Below, in pieces: positions 44,249 through 53,294 of a DNA stretch of 64,000 nucleotides (the first letter of the stretch is position 1; every line of letters begins with the position of its first letter). The stretch is taken from contig OZ240214.1 of the NCBI GenBank assembly GCA_965197575.1, forward strand, positions 2,232,001 through 2,296,000, read 5' to 3'. The translations under genes were made by a program, and so were the position numbers. The stretch is from VXOI01 sp965197575 (GTDB taxonomy: Bacteria > Chloroflexota > Dehalococcoidia > Lucifugimonadales > UBA3495). The notes under the pieces are model-generated. The model searched no databases. It saw only the letters and a list, made by a program, of their open reading frames with translations, and was not told the origin of the DNA.

Positions 44249-44905
44249 ATGGCCAAGAAAGGCACCGGACTGATGATCGTGTGGGCCGACATTCCCGCCG
44301 ACAAGGAGGAGGACTTCAATCGCTGGTACAACGAGGAGCACCTGGCCGAGCTGCTGTCGGTGCCCGGAGTGCTGAGCGCGGCCCGTTACGAGGCGACCCG
44401 AAGCGGCCCCAAGCACATGGCGGTCTACGAACTGGAAAGCCCGGCGGTGGTGGAGAGCGAAGCCTTCACCAGCCGCCCGCGGACGGAATGGGGCAGCCGG
44501 GTCAGTCCCAGCCTCATCGGGACGAACTTCATGAACAACGTCTACGAGATGATCCATCCGGGAGAGTTGACCGGCGAGATCGCCGACAGCGGCATGGCCC
44601 CGGCGTTGCAGATTGGCCGCATGGACGTTCCCGCCGCCAACGACGCGGCCTGGAACGATTGGTACTCCGGCGTCTACGTGCCCAACTATGAGAAGGTGCC
44701 GGGCTGCATCCGGGGCCGGCGTTGGAAAGCCGTGCGCGGGGCGCCCACCTACGCCACGGTCTACGAGTTCGAGAACGAGAAAATCTCCGAGACCGAGGAG
44801 TGGCTGAAGCAGCGGGACATCCACCCCGACAACCAGCCCATGAGGGACATAATGACCCACGCCGACGGCTCCCCCGGCATTTGGAAGAAGACCTTCCAAC
44901 TGTAA
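44249..44905 (+). CDS. DUF4286-type dimeric alpha-beta barrel protein
   Basis: A 218-residue protein with two ferredoxin-like modules. The first (residues about 7-95) has IVWADIPADKEEDFNRWYNEEHLAELLSVPGV, the usual opening of DUF4286/EthD-like proteins; the second (about 112-205) repeats the pattern as IGRMDVPAANDAAWNDWYSGVYVPNYEKVPG. Such folds serve as small monooxygenase-like or lyase subunits. It follows the CoA-transferase pair and may belong with them. Function unknown. Confidence 0.75.
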   Translation: MAKKGTGLMIVWADIPADKEEDFNRWYNEEHLAELLSVPGVLSAARYEATRSGPKHMAVYELESPAVVESEAFTSRPRTEWGSRVSPSLIGTNFMNNVYEMIHPGELTGEIADSGMAPALQIGRMDVPAANDAAWNDWYSGVYVPNYEKVPGCIRGRRWKAVRGAPTYATVYEFENEKISETEEWLKQRDIHPDNQPMRDIMTHADGSPGIWKKTFQL

Positions 44906-44968
44906 AGGACAGGCTGCGGCCGGCGGGCCTCAAGCGCACAATCGTGACACCACCAGCGGAGAGCGGCT

Positions 44969-45928
44969 ATGGCGACAGGCCGGCAACGGCAGGACGCTGA
45001 CGACAATCAAGGGAGCGGCATTGCCGGCCGCCGCAGCCTGATCGTTGCGCTGGTGGTGGTTGTCGGCATAATGATTGCCGAGATCGTGGGCGGTATGCTG
45101 TCCGGCAGCCTCGCTCTGCTCGCGGACGCCGGGCACATGCTGGCCGCCGCCGCAGCAATTTCCATTGCGCTGTTCACGGCGTGGGCCGAAAGCCGCCCCG
45201 CATCCATCGAGCGCACCTTCGGCTATCACCGGGCGGAGGTGATAGGCGCCATGCTCAGCGCGCTGGCTCTGTGGCTGGTGGCCGCTTGGGTGCTTTTCGA
45301 GTCCATCAACCGGCTGCGGGATTATTCCGAACCGGAAATCGAAAGCGGGTTGATGCTGATAATCGGCTCAGTTGGGTTGGGCGGCAATATAATCGCCGCC
45401 TTGATTCTCCGGTGGGGAGCCAGGCGGAGCCAGAGGGCGGATGATGCTTTCCTGCACCTGTTGGCCGACCTGCTGGGCTCCGTTGGCGTAGTTGTTGCCG
45501 CCGCACTGGTGCTCGCCATGGGCTGGGTGATTGTTGACCCCTTAGTGTCCGTTGCCATCGGCGCCCTTATCGCTGCCAGTTCCTGGCGTCTGATTCTGAA
45601 AGTGTTCTATGCTCTGATGGAAGGAACTCCCGAGCATCTCGACCTGTACCAGCTTTGCAGCGACATAGAGGACGTTGAAGGCGTCACCCTGATTCACGAT
45701 GTTCACGCTTGGAGCATCTCGGATAACAACGATGCGTTGACCGCTCACGTCCTCATCGACCCGGACTACCCTGGGGATGCCAATGAGCTGTTGCAGCGGA
45801 TGCGTCAGGTTGTTTATGAAAAACACGGCATCCGGCATTTGACGCTGCAACTGGAAGGCTCGGCGTCTCTATGCCTGGAAGACCACCACCTAAGCCACCT
45901 GGAGGCCCGGTCGCGCATGGACAGATGA
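44969..45928 (+). CDS. cation diffusion facilitator metal exporter
   Basis: A 319-residue CDF transporter with six membrane helices. The first half of the metal site is in SLALLADAGHMLAAA (Asp and His) and the second in AFLHLLADLLGSVGVV (His and Asp), the ZitB/CzcD pattern for Zn, Cd or Co. The cytoplasmic C-terminal domain (about residues 212-300) has VHAWSISDNNDALTAHVLID and ends with HLTLQLEG. The C-terminal tail has a HHLSHLEARS segment. It exports divalent metals out of the cytoplasm with protons in exchange. Confidence 0.9.
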   Translation: MATGRQRQDADDNQGSGIAGRRSLIVALVVVVGIMIAEIVGGMLSGSLALLADAGHMLAAAAAISIALFTAWAESRPASIERTFGYHRAEVIGAMLSALALWLVAAWVLFESINRLRDYSEPEIESGLMLIIGSVGLGGNIIAALILRWGARRSQRADDAFLHLLADLLGSVGVVVAAALVLAMGWVIVDPLVSVAIGALIAASSWRLILKVFYALMEGTPEHLDLYQLCSDIEDVEGVTLIHDVHAWSISDNNDALTAHVLIDPDYPGDANELLQRMRQVVYEKHGIRHLTLQLEGSASLCLEDHHLSHLEARSRMDR

Positions 45929-46057
45929 CCTCAGCACAGCATCCCATCGCAGAGCCCTCAACGCGCCGTGCGCAGTCCGCCGCGGCGCGTTATACTGGCA
46001 TCAGTGATTCTCCCGCAGTCCATCCCGTCATTTCTGCGTCGGAACACAAAGGCCGAA

Positions 46058-46633
46058 ATGATTTCCTCTGCAATCTTCTGGACTTCTCCGCGTCGCGCCG
46101 CATTGGCAGCCCTTGCCGTTCTGATGGCTCTTGCTGCGATGTCTCTGCTGCCCGCCGCGGCGGACGCGCAGGAACCGGCTAGGGAGGAAGTGCGCCACGT
46201 CGGGTCGCATGACATTCGGGTGGTCCCGGTCAACTATAACCTCGCTGCGGGCTATGCTCAGCTATCGGTTTTCGTAACCCACCCGGAAACCGGAGCGCCG
46301 GTGCCCGACGCCCGCGTGGTGCTGCTGGCCACCAATGACAAAGAGAACCACCAAGGCTGGGCCGAAGCGTTGAACTCTCCGGCCATACCCGAACGTTACG
46401 ACGTGCGGCTCAACCTGGAGTACACCGGCAAGTGGGACATCGGCGTCGACGTTTCCTCCTCCCTCGGCGCGGACCTGGCCGACGTGACCACGCTGGAAGT
46501 GCCGGCGTTGCAGCGTTACACCGACGGCAGCCTGGTGTTCTTCGGCATGTTCGGGGTAATTATCCTGGGCATCGCCTACGTTTGGTGGAGCGCCCGCCGC
46601 AACTACCGCCGCCGCCGGTCCGCCCAGAGCTGA
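46058..46633 (+). CDS. FixH/YtkA-like membrane-anchored extracytoplasmic protein
   Basis: A 191-residue protein with a signal peptide ending near AAADAQEP and a single C-terminal membrane helix (FFGMFGVIILGIAYVWWSA). The domain between is a beta-sandwich of the FixH/YtkA kind: YNLAAGYAQLSVFVTHPETGAPVPDARV and YDVRLNLEYTGKWDIGVDV. FixH and YtkA proteins assist copper delivery and cytochrome oxidase biogenesis. A longer open frame upstream exists, but the ATG at 46058 gives the proper signal peptide. CtaG follows 7 bases downstream. Confidence 0.8.
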   Translation: MISSAIFWTSPRRAALAALAVLMALAAMSLLPAAADAQEPAREEVRHVGSHDIRVVPVNYNLAAGYAQLSVFVTHPETGAPVPDARVVLLATNDKENHQGWAEALNSPAIPERYDVRLNLEYTGKWDIGVDVSSSLGADLADVTTLEVPALQRYTDGSLVFFGMFGVIILGIAYVWWSARRNYRRRRSAQS

Positions 46634-46640
46634 CCGGGCC

Positions 46641-47678
46641 GTGAATTCCACCGCGACAGCCTCCAGGCAAGAGGTACCCGGACGCAGGCGATGGGTCTTG
46701 ACGGCCCTGGGCGTGGCCGCGGTCCTGCCTTGGGCGCTGGCAGCCTCGCCGGCGTTGGCCCACGGCGGCATTGACTCCGGGCAAGAGCCGTGGACCGCTT
46801 GGAACACCAACCCGCTGCCGACGATCCTGCTGTTGCTGGCGGGCTACGTCTACCTCAACGGGCTGAACAACCCGCGCCGCCCGTACCGATCACAGGAGGC
46901 GGCGCGTTCTCCCTGGCGGCCCAGCCATCCGGTGAACAACTGGCAAAAGGCCTCGTTCTTCTTCGGCCTGTTCTTGATGTTCATCGCGCTCCAATCTCCG
47001 CTGGACCCGCTGTCCGACCACCTGTTGTCGTTCCACCAGTTGCAGCATTTCGTGTTGCGTATGCTGGCGCCGATGTTCGTGCTGTTGGGCGCGCCGCTGA
47101 CGCCGATGCTGCGCGGCCTGCCGCCCTGGGCGTTGCAGAGAATTGTGCGTCCGGCGGCCCGGAACTACTACGTGCGGCGCGTCTACCGTTTGCTGACCAA
47201 CCCCATCTTCACCATCGGGCTGTTCTTGGGCAGCCTCTACCTGTGGCAGTTTCCGGGGGCGTTCAACCTGGCGCTGCGCAGCGACGCCATCCACGCGATC
47301 ATGCACCTGACCATGAGCGGTTCGGGGTTCCTCTTCTGGTGGGTGATCATCGACCCCAAGCCCCACCGGTCGCGGCTCCACTACGGGCTGCGAGTCCTCT
47401 ACCTGGGGCTGATAGTGCTGCCCAACACGGTGCTGGGGGCGGCCATCACCTTCTCCGGCGACCTGTTATATACGGGCTATGCGGAAGTGACCCAGCCATT
47501 CGGAATCTCGCTGGCGACCGACCAGCAGTTGGGCGGACTCATGCTCTGGGTGCCGGGCGACATGATGAGCATCGTGGCCGCCGGTATCGTGATGATCATG
47601 TGGTACCAGCGCGAAGAGGCCGAGAACCCGCCGCACCAATCGGCCCGCCCCAACTGGCCAGGCCCGCCCGAGACCTAA
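46641..47678 (+). CDS. ctaG: cytochrome c oxidase assembly protein, caa3-type CtaG
   Basis: A 345-residue polytopic membrane protein of the caa3_CtaG family, needed to assemble the copper site of caa3-type oxidase. The N-terminus has an extracytoplasmic signal-like helix. Family motifs include PLDPLSDHLLSFHQLQHFVLRMLAPMFVLLGAP with His residues likely to bind copper, DAIHAIMHLTMSGSGFLFWW, and the C-terminal LATDQQLGGLMLWVPGDM. It starts with GTG 7 bases after the FixH-like gene. The oxidase subunits are not in the window. The stop overlaps the convergent hicB by 4 bases. Confidence 0.9.
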   Translation: MNSTATASRQEVPGRRRWVLTALGVAAVLPWALAASPALAHGGIDSGQEPWTAWNTNPLPTILLLLAGYVYLNGLNNPRRPYRSQEAARSPWRPSHPVNNWQKASFFFGLFLMFIALQSPLDPLSDHLLSFHQLQHFVLRMLAPMFVLLGAPLTPMLRGLPPWALQRIVRPAARNYYVRRVYRLLTNPIFTIGLFLGSLYLWQFPGAFNLALRSDAIHAIMHLTMSGSGFLFWWVIIDPKPHRSRLHYGLRVLYLGLIVLPNTVLGAAITFSGDLLYTGYAEVTQPFGISLATDQQLGGLMLWVPGDMMSIVAAGIVMIMWYQREEAENPPHQSARPNWPGPPET

Positions 47679-48178
47679 TCCGCCAGCGCCCCGACCGCAG
47701 GACCCGGTTTATCGGCCTTCTCCGGTTCCGGCTCAAGGCTGATTTCTTGCACTTCGAGGACTGCCTGGCGGCCGAGGGTTCTCAAGACTTCGTTAATTTC
47801 GTTGACCGACGATACGTGCCAGGGATTGAGCATTTCCCGCAACATTCGCCGCACTTTGGCGTCAGGCAGGCCGAGACGCTTGGCGATAGACATATGGTCC
47901 AGCCCACTGGCCCGAATGGCCATCGCCAAAGCGGCCTTGACCGCCGTATCCATGGGAAGGGCAACCATGTATTCGCCGGGGAGCGGGTCGCTTGGCAGTG
48001 GGATGGAAGCTCCCCTCAGCATGTCTGAAAAAATGTAGGTCTCCAGGGCATCTTCGGCTTCGTACAATGCCTCGGCCACAGTGCTGCCAGAGGTGAGGCA
48101 TCCGGGCAAATCGCGAAAGGACACTACAATTTCGTCATCCGGATAGTGCTCAAGCCTTGCCGCGTATGCAAATCTCAT
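47675..48178 (-). CDS. hicB: HicB-family antitoxin
   Basis: A 167-residue HicB antitoxin. The N-terminal RNase-H-like partial domain has EIVVSFRDLPGCLTSGSTVAEALYEAEDALETYI. A helix-turn-helix (HMSIAKRLGLPDAKVRRMLREML) in the C-terminal half would bind the operator and repress the operon. The rest is a basic, then acidic tail. It follows hicA by 15 bases with a GGAG site. It neutralises HicA. Confidence 0.88.
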   Translation of the reverse strand: MRFAYAARLEHYPDDEIVVSFRDLPGCLTSGSTVAEALYEAEDALETYIFSDMLRGASIPLPSDPLPGEYMVALPMDTAVKAALAMAIRASGLDHMSIAKRLGLPDAKVRRMLREMLNPWHVSSVNEINEVLRTLGRQAVLEVQEISLEPEPEKADKPGPAVGALAD

Positions 48179-48193
48179 TGTGTTATTCTCCGT

Positions 48194-48409
48194 TCACCGG
48201 AAGTCGCGCCGTTCCAAACCAAGCTGCCGGATCATCATGGAAAGCAGAGGCGGCCCAATGTCCCTCCGTCTGTCTATCACAGTCGTCGAACGAGAGCCAT
48301 AATACAAGCGAATGTGGCTGCCCTTTCCTGCTTTATAATCCTCCGACACCTCCACTCCATGTTCTCGGCCAAGCAGGTATACTCGCTCGATAAACTCTCG
48401 CCCCGTCAC
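48194..48409 (-). CDS. hicA: HicA-family mRNA-interferase toxin
   Basis: A 71-residue toxin: VTGREFIERVYLLGREHG, then GKGSHIRLYYG with the catalytic His of the GSH motif, and a C-terminal DIGPPLLSMMIRQLGLERRDF helix. HicA cleaves mRNA and is held by HicB. I start at the GTG because a TATAAT box lies 6 bases upstream of it, so the transcript would begin near the GTG; the longer frame from the ATG at 48439 would lie upstream of this promoter. This would be a leaderless start. Confidence 0.82.
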   Translation of the reverse strand: MTGREFIERVYLLGREHGVEVSEDYKAGKGSHIRLYYGSRSTTVIDRRRDIGPPLLSMMIRQLGLERRDFR

Positions 48410-48415
48410 ACCCCA

Positions 48416-48421
48416 ATTATA
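48416..48421 (-). promoter_or_regulatory. -10 box (TATAAT) for hicAB
   Basis: A perfect TATAAT on the minus strand just before the HicA GTG. No convincing -35 hexamer is visible at 16-18 bases upstream. It also lies between the divergent LLM gene and hicA, so it may be the operator region bound by HicB. Confidence 0.45.
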
Positions 48422-48501
48422 GGATACAAACTGTCCCATTGGAGCAGCAGGACCGGCTTGGTATCATGGCATTGCGAACCCTTGCAAGCGAGGTGCTAAT
48501 C

Positions 48502-49608
48502 GTGGCGAGCAACGACGGCGACGGCCAAGTACGGTTTAGCTGGTTCATCCCCATCGACGGCGACGGCGCAAGGGCGGGCACCTTGCGGGCGGAGCGGCCC
48601 CCTGACTTCGAGTACCTGCGCCGGGTCGTGGAAACCGCCGAGGAGTGCGGCTTTTACTCGCTGCTGATTCCAACCCGGTTCGCCAACGGCCTCTTCGCCG
48701 AGGACGCCCCTCTGGCGGAGACCTGGACCACCGCCACCGCGCTGGCCGCCGTAACTGAGCGAATCCGGTTCCTCATCGCGGTGCGTCCGGGCTTCATATC
48801 CTTGGGCCTGTTCGCGCAGATGGCCGCTGCTCTGCATCATATTTCCAAGGGACGGATCGACATCAACATCGTTCCCGGGGGCATCCAGCACGACTTCGAG
48901 CGCGTGGGGGAGGTCAGCGACCACGCCACCCGCTACGAACGCGCCGAGGAGTTCATCGCGGCCTGCCGGAAGCTCTGGACCCAACCCGGCCCGGTGGACT
49001 TCGACGGCGGTCACTACCGGCTACAGGACGCCTATTGCTCTCCGCTGCCGGAGGGCCGGCCGCCCCGCTTTTACTTGGGCGGCGCGTCGCCTCGGGCGAT
49101 GGCGCTTTCGGGGCGTCAGGCCGACGTTCACCTGAGCTGGATCGAGCCGCTGGCAGAGGCCGCCCAACGCAACGACGCGCTTCGGGAGGAATTCGAGCGC
49201 ACCGGCCGGGCCATCGAACTCGGCCTCCGCACCCATCTGGTGGTGCGCGACACCGAAGCCGAAGCCTGGGACGCCGCCGGGGAACTGATCGCCCACGCCC
49301 ACCCGTCGGTCAAGGCCGCCCGCAAGTCGGCCATCGAAGGCACGCCCATGGTCGGCCAGCAGGCCCAAGCCAGGGAAGCGCCAGATCACCGGGTCGGCCC
49401 CCACCTGTGGAACGGGCTATCCGAGGTAAGGGTCAACTGCGGCACCGCCATCGTCGGCACCCCGGAGCAGGCCGCCGAGGTCCTCTTCTCCTACTGGCAA
49501 CTCGGCTTCCAGGAGTTCATTCTCTCCGGCTTCCCCCACGTCGAGGAATGCCGCCGCGTCTCCGCGGAAGTCCTGCCCCGCCTCCGGGAAAAGATCGCCG
49601 GGAATTAA
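48502..49608 (+). CDS. LLM-class FMN-dependent monooxygenase, SsuD-like
   Basis: A 368-residue luciferase-like enzyme close to alkanesulfonate monooxygenase SsuD. FSWFIPIDGDG, the LLIPTRFANGLFAEDAPLAE segment, IRFLIAVRPGFISLGLFAQMAAALHHIS and the late LSGFPHVEECRRVSAEVLPRL match the SsuD/NtaA pattern. SsuD oxidises alkanesulfonates to aldehydes with reduced FMN and O2, releasing sulfite. The GTG start at 48502 is chosen by alignment with SsuD and an AAGCGAGG site; an ATG 12 codons upstream is an alternative. No SsuE reductase or transporter is adjacent. Confidence 0.85.
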   Translation: MASNDGDGQVRFSWFIPIDGDGARAGTLRAERPPDFEYLRRVVETAEECGFYSLLIPTRFANGLFAEDAPLAETWTTATALAAVTERIRFLIAVRPGFISLGLFAQMAAALHHISKGRIDINIVPGGIQHDFERVGEVSDHATRYERAEEFIAACRKLWTQPGPVDFDGGHYRLQDAYCSPLPEGRPPRFYLGGASPRAMALSGRQADVHLSWIEPLAEAAQRNDALREEFERTGRAIELGLRTHLVVRDTEAEAWDAAGELIAHAHPSVKAARKSAIEGTPMVGQQAQAREAPDHRVGPHLWNGLSEVRVNCGTAIVGTPEQAAEVLFSYWQLGFQEFILSGFPHVEECRRVSAEVLPRLREKIAGN

Positions 49609-49656
49609 ACACAGAGATCGCAGAGAAAAAATTGAAACCATCTGCGTTCTCTGCGT

Positions 49657-51075
<1,419 letters not shown>

Positions 51076-51186
51076 CACAACTCCTCGCGGTTTGGTTGCC
51101 CGGAAAGCAGTCTTTCCCGCGACTGATAATCCCACCGCCGGCCCAATCGCGCAACCATCCGCGGTCACGCGCCCCGGAAAATGATT

Positions 51187-51495
51187 TTACCACTGATACC
51201 CTTGTTCCCGCCCCCACCTTATCCAAGCAGCAGTCATTTTTTCCAAATTGCCGTAGCAGTCTTCAGGCACCGGGGTTGCGCCGGTAATTGCTTGCAGCGC
51301 CCAAAACCAGTGGCCAGGCTTTTTTTCTATATGCCGGAGAATGAGAGGCACGGCTTCATCTCCCATGCCAATGATTTGCTGATATGCCGGATGCTTTACC
51401 ATTTCGTGAAGGTCTACGCCACGGGGCCGGTTCTTTTCCCACTGCTCCACCAGCTTGTTGAAAGTGGCTTCCAGTTCCGCCGTCTTTGGTTGCAT
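51187..51495 (-). CDS. small HEAT-like unknown protein, copy 1
   Basis: A 102-residue protein of no family I can name. It begins MQPKTAELEATFNKLVEQW, then HPAYQQIIGMGDEAVPLILRHIEKKPGHWFWALQAITG, and ends with IRWGREQGYQW. The middle resembles a HEAT-like helical pair. It is the first (outermost) of four related genes on this strand, each starting three bases after a copy of the methylase stop codon (TAG AAA ATG). It lies 45 bases downstream of the copy-1 DUF7689-like gene, so the order in each unit is constant. It may be an immunity or helper protein; this is inference. Confidence 0.7.
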   Translation of the reverse strand: MQPKTAELEATFNKLVEQWEKNRPRGVDLHEMVKHPAYQQIIGMGDEAVPLILRHIEKKPGHWFWALQAITGATPVPEDCYGNLEKMTAAWIRWGREQGYQW

Positions 51496-51540
51496 TTTCT
51501 ATCCGCTCCGTTGCAGGTTCAGGGCCAGCAGGCTATCCGC

Positions 51541-51972
51541 TCACCCGGACGGCCGGCGCATCTTGCAATGCACCTCGCCGTAATAGCCCCCGGCCAGGCT
51601 ATCCGGCGATGGGTGGGTTATGTCCTCAAGGTCTCCCAGCTTGCTGGTCCACCGTCCATCCTCAAGCTGCCTTGCCACATGAGTAAATAGGCCATCAATG
51701 GCATAGAGGGTGATTTTTTCGTAGCCGGTTTCCTGTTCGCAGCTATCGCAGACCGCGTAGCCCGCCATGGCAAACAACTGTATCAACGTCTCGACTTTCC
51801 GATTGCGGGGGAGGGACGGAGGCCAGTAACCTCCTGGAATATTGTAGTCCCACTGCTGAGTAGAAATACTCAAGGCCCAGGCGATGCAGTTATAAACTCC
51901 CGAGGCTTCGCTGGTGATTTCGTACCCAAAGGCGGCCAGATTTGGGAAGGAGTCTTCTATCTCTTGGGACAT
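51541..51972 (-). CDS. DUF7689-like unknown protein, copy 1 (intact)
   Basis: A 143-residue protein: VYNCIAWALSISTQQWDYNIPGGYWPP, ETLIQLFAMAGYAVCDSCEQETGYEKITLYAIDG, then ARQLEDGRWTSKLGDLEDITHPSPDSLAGGYYGEVHC (split as short pieces by eye). The conserved N-C-I-A-W and the late H and C residues suggest a catalytic or metal-binding fold, possibly of papain-like type; this pattern is like proteins catalogued as DUF7689, but I am not certain of the number. It is always next to the HEAT-like gene. Function unknown. Confidence 0.68.
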   Translation of the reverse strand: MSQEIEDSFPNLAAFGYEITSEASGVYNCIAWALSISTQQWDYNIPGGYWPPSLPRNRKVETLIQLFAMAGYAVCDSCEQETGYEKITLYAIDGLFTHVARQLEDGRWTSKLGDLEDITHPSPDSLAGGYYGEVHCKMRRPSG

Positions 51973-51976
51973 ACTT

Positions 51977-52285
51977 CTACCAGCGATAACCGTGTTCCCG
52001 GCCCCATTGTAGCCAGACTTCCCGTAATTTCATCACCTTCCCCCACATATCCTTCGTGACTGGGTTCGCTCCGGTGATAGTCTCCAGCGCATTGAACCAG
52101 TGGCCGCCGTTGGCTTCCATTTCCCGGAAAATCAGCGGGAGGGCTGGCTCACCCATCTTGATGATTTGCTGATACGCCGGATGTGCGACCTTTACGTCGG
52201 CGAAAGAGGAAAGGTCCGTTTCCCGGTGCCATTGTTTGACCAGCTTGTTGAATGTGGCTTCCAGTTCCGCCGTCTTTGGTTGCAT
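51977..52285 (-). CDS. small HEAT-like unknown protein, copy 2 (intact)
   Basis: A 102-residue paralog of the gene at 51187, with the same length. It begins MQPKTAELEATFNKLVKQW and has HPAYQQIIKMGEPALPLIFREMEANGGHWFNALETITGA and a final LQWGREHGYRW. Its stop is 4 bases before the start of the copy-1 DUF7689-like gene. It is preceded by methylase tail repeat and the end of the broken copy-2 DUF7689-like gene. The two intact copies differ by many substitutions, so they were kept and diverged after duplication. Confidence 0.7.
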   Translation of the reverse strand: MQPKTAELEATFNKLVKQWHRETDLSSFADVKVAHPAYQQIIKMGEPALPLIFREMEANGGHWFNALETITGANPVTKDMWGKVMKLREVWLQWGREHGYRW

Positions 52286-52329
52286 TTTCTATCCGCTCCG
52301 TTGCAGGTTCAGGCCAGCAGGCTATCCGC

Positions 52330-52754
52330 TCACCCGGACGGCCGGCGCATTATGCAATGCACGTCGCCGTAATAGCCCCCGGCCAGGCTATCCAGCGATG
52401 GGTGGGTTATGTCCTCAAGGTCTCCCAGCTTGCTGGTCCACCGTCCATCCTCAAGCTGCCTTGCCACATGAGCAAAACGGCCGTCAACTGCATAGATAGC
52501 GACTTTTTCGTAACCTGGTTCCCTTTCGCAGCCATCGCAGACCGCATAGCCAAAACCGGCGAACAACTGCACTATGGTCTCTGCTTTCTGATTGCGGGGG
52601 AGTCGCTCCGGCCAGCAGCCTTCCGGGTCATTGTAGTCCCACTGCTGAGTAGAAATACCCAAGCGATGCAGTTGTAAACTTTCGAGGCATCGCTGGTGAT
52701 TTCATACCCGTCGGCGGCTAGATTCGGGAAGGAATTTTCGATAATTTCTGACAT
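52330..52754 (-). pseudogene. DUF7689-like unknown protein, copy 2, frameshifted
   Basis: The gene begins MSEIIENSFPNLAADGYEITSDASKVYNCIAW like copy 1. Seven bases present in copy 1 (CCTTGAG, after TGGG) are missing here near 52664, so the frame shifts. The rest (STQQWDYNDPEGCWPERLP to VHCIMRRPSG) is conserved in another frame up to the end at 52330. The C-terminal half could still start at an internal ATG (52662), but as a whole it is probably dead. Confidence 0.8.
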
Positions 52755-52758
52755 TCGC

Positions 52759-53096
52759 CTACCAGCGATACCCCTGTTCCCGTCCCCACTGTAGCCAAGC
52801 GGCGTTTACTTCCATCACATCGATTTTGACCCACGGGCCACCGTTCACGGGGTATATTCCCTCCACGGACGGAATCCCCGTGATGATTTCCAACGCCCAC
52901 CACCAGTGACCCGCCTGCTGCTCCATTCGGCGGAAAATGAGGGGAAGGGCATCCTCCCCCATTTCAACGACTCGCCGGAATGCTGGGTGCCTGATCTTTA
53001 TCGCGCGGAAAGAGTCGAGGGCGGTTTCCTTTTCCCATTCCTCCGCCAGCTTGTTGAAAGCGGCTTCCAGTTCCGCCGTATTGGCTTCGGTTGCAT
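52759..53096 (-). pseudogene. small HEAT-like unknown protein, copy 3, frameshifted at its start
   Basis: From the ATG after the methylase-tail repeat only five codons match (MQPKP); one base is then missing compared with copy 4 (CCAATACGG for CCAATCACGG). The rest of the coding region (TAELEAAFNKLAEEWEKE to LQWGREQGYRW) continues in a different frame. A 9-residue extra loop (GIYPVNGGPWVKID) distinguishes this copy. It could be translated only from an alternative upstream start, so I call it broken. Confidence 0.75.
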
Positions 53097-53099
53097 TTT

Positions 53100-53291
53100 C
53101 TATCCGCTCCGTTGCAGGTTCAGGGCCAGAGCCGCTCCAGGATGGCCGCCCCAGGTTTCAACGACTCGCCGGAATGCTGGGTGCCTGATCTTTATCGCGC
53201 GGAAAGAGTCGAGGGCGGTTTCCTTTTCCCATTCCTCCGCCAGCTTGTTGAAAGCGGCTTCCAGTTCCGCCGTGATTGGCTTCGGTTGCAT
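53100..53291 (-). pseudogene. truncated HEAT-like copy 4 fused to a methylase-tail repeat
   Basis: A 63-residue frame that directly follows the methylase stop. Residues 1-44 (MQPKPITAELEAAFNKLAEEW onwards to RRVVE) match copy 3 almost exactly. Then it joins, through ETWGGHPGAA, the repeated methylase tail and ends with the methylase's own last residues LALNLQRSG. The junction is a chimera made by recombination; a 1-base deletion in the tail brings the frame back into phase. It lacks the second half of the protein and is likely non-functional. Confidence 0.75.
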
Positions 53292-53294
53292 TTT

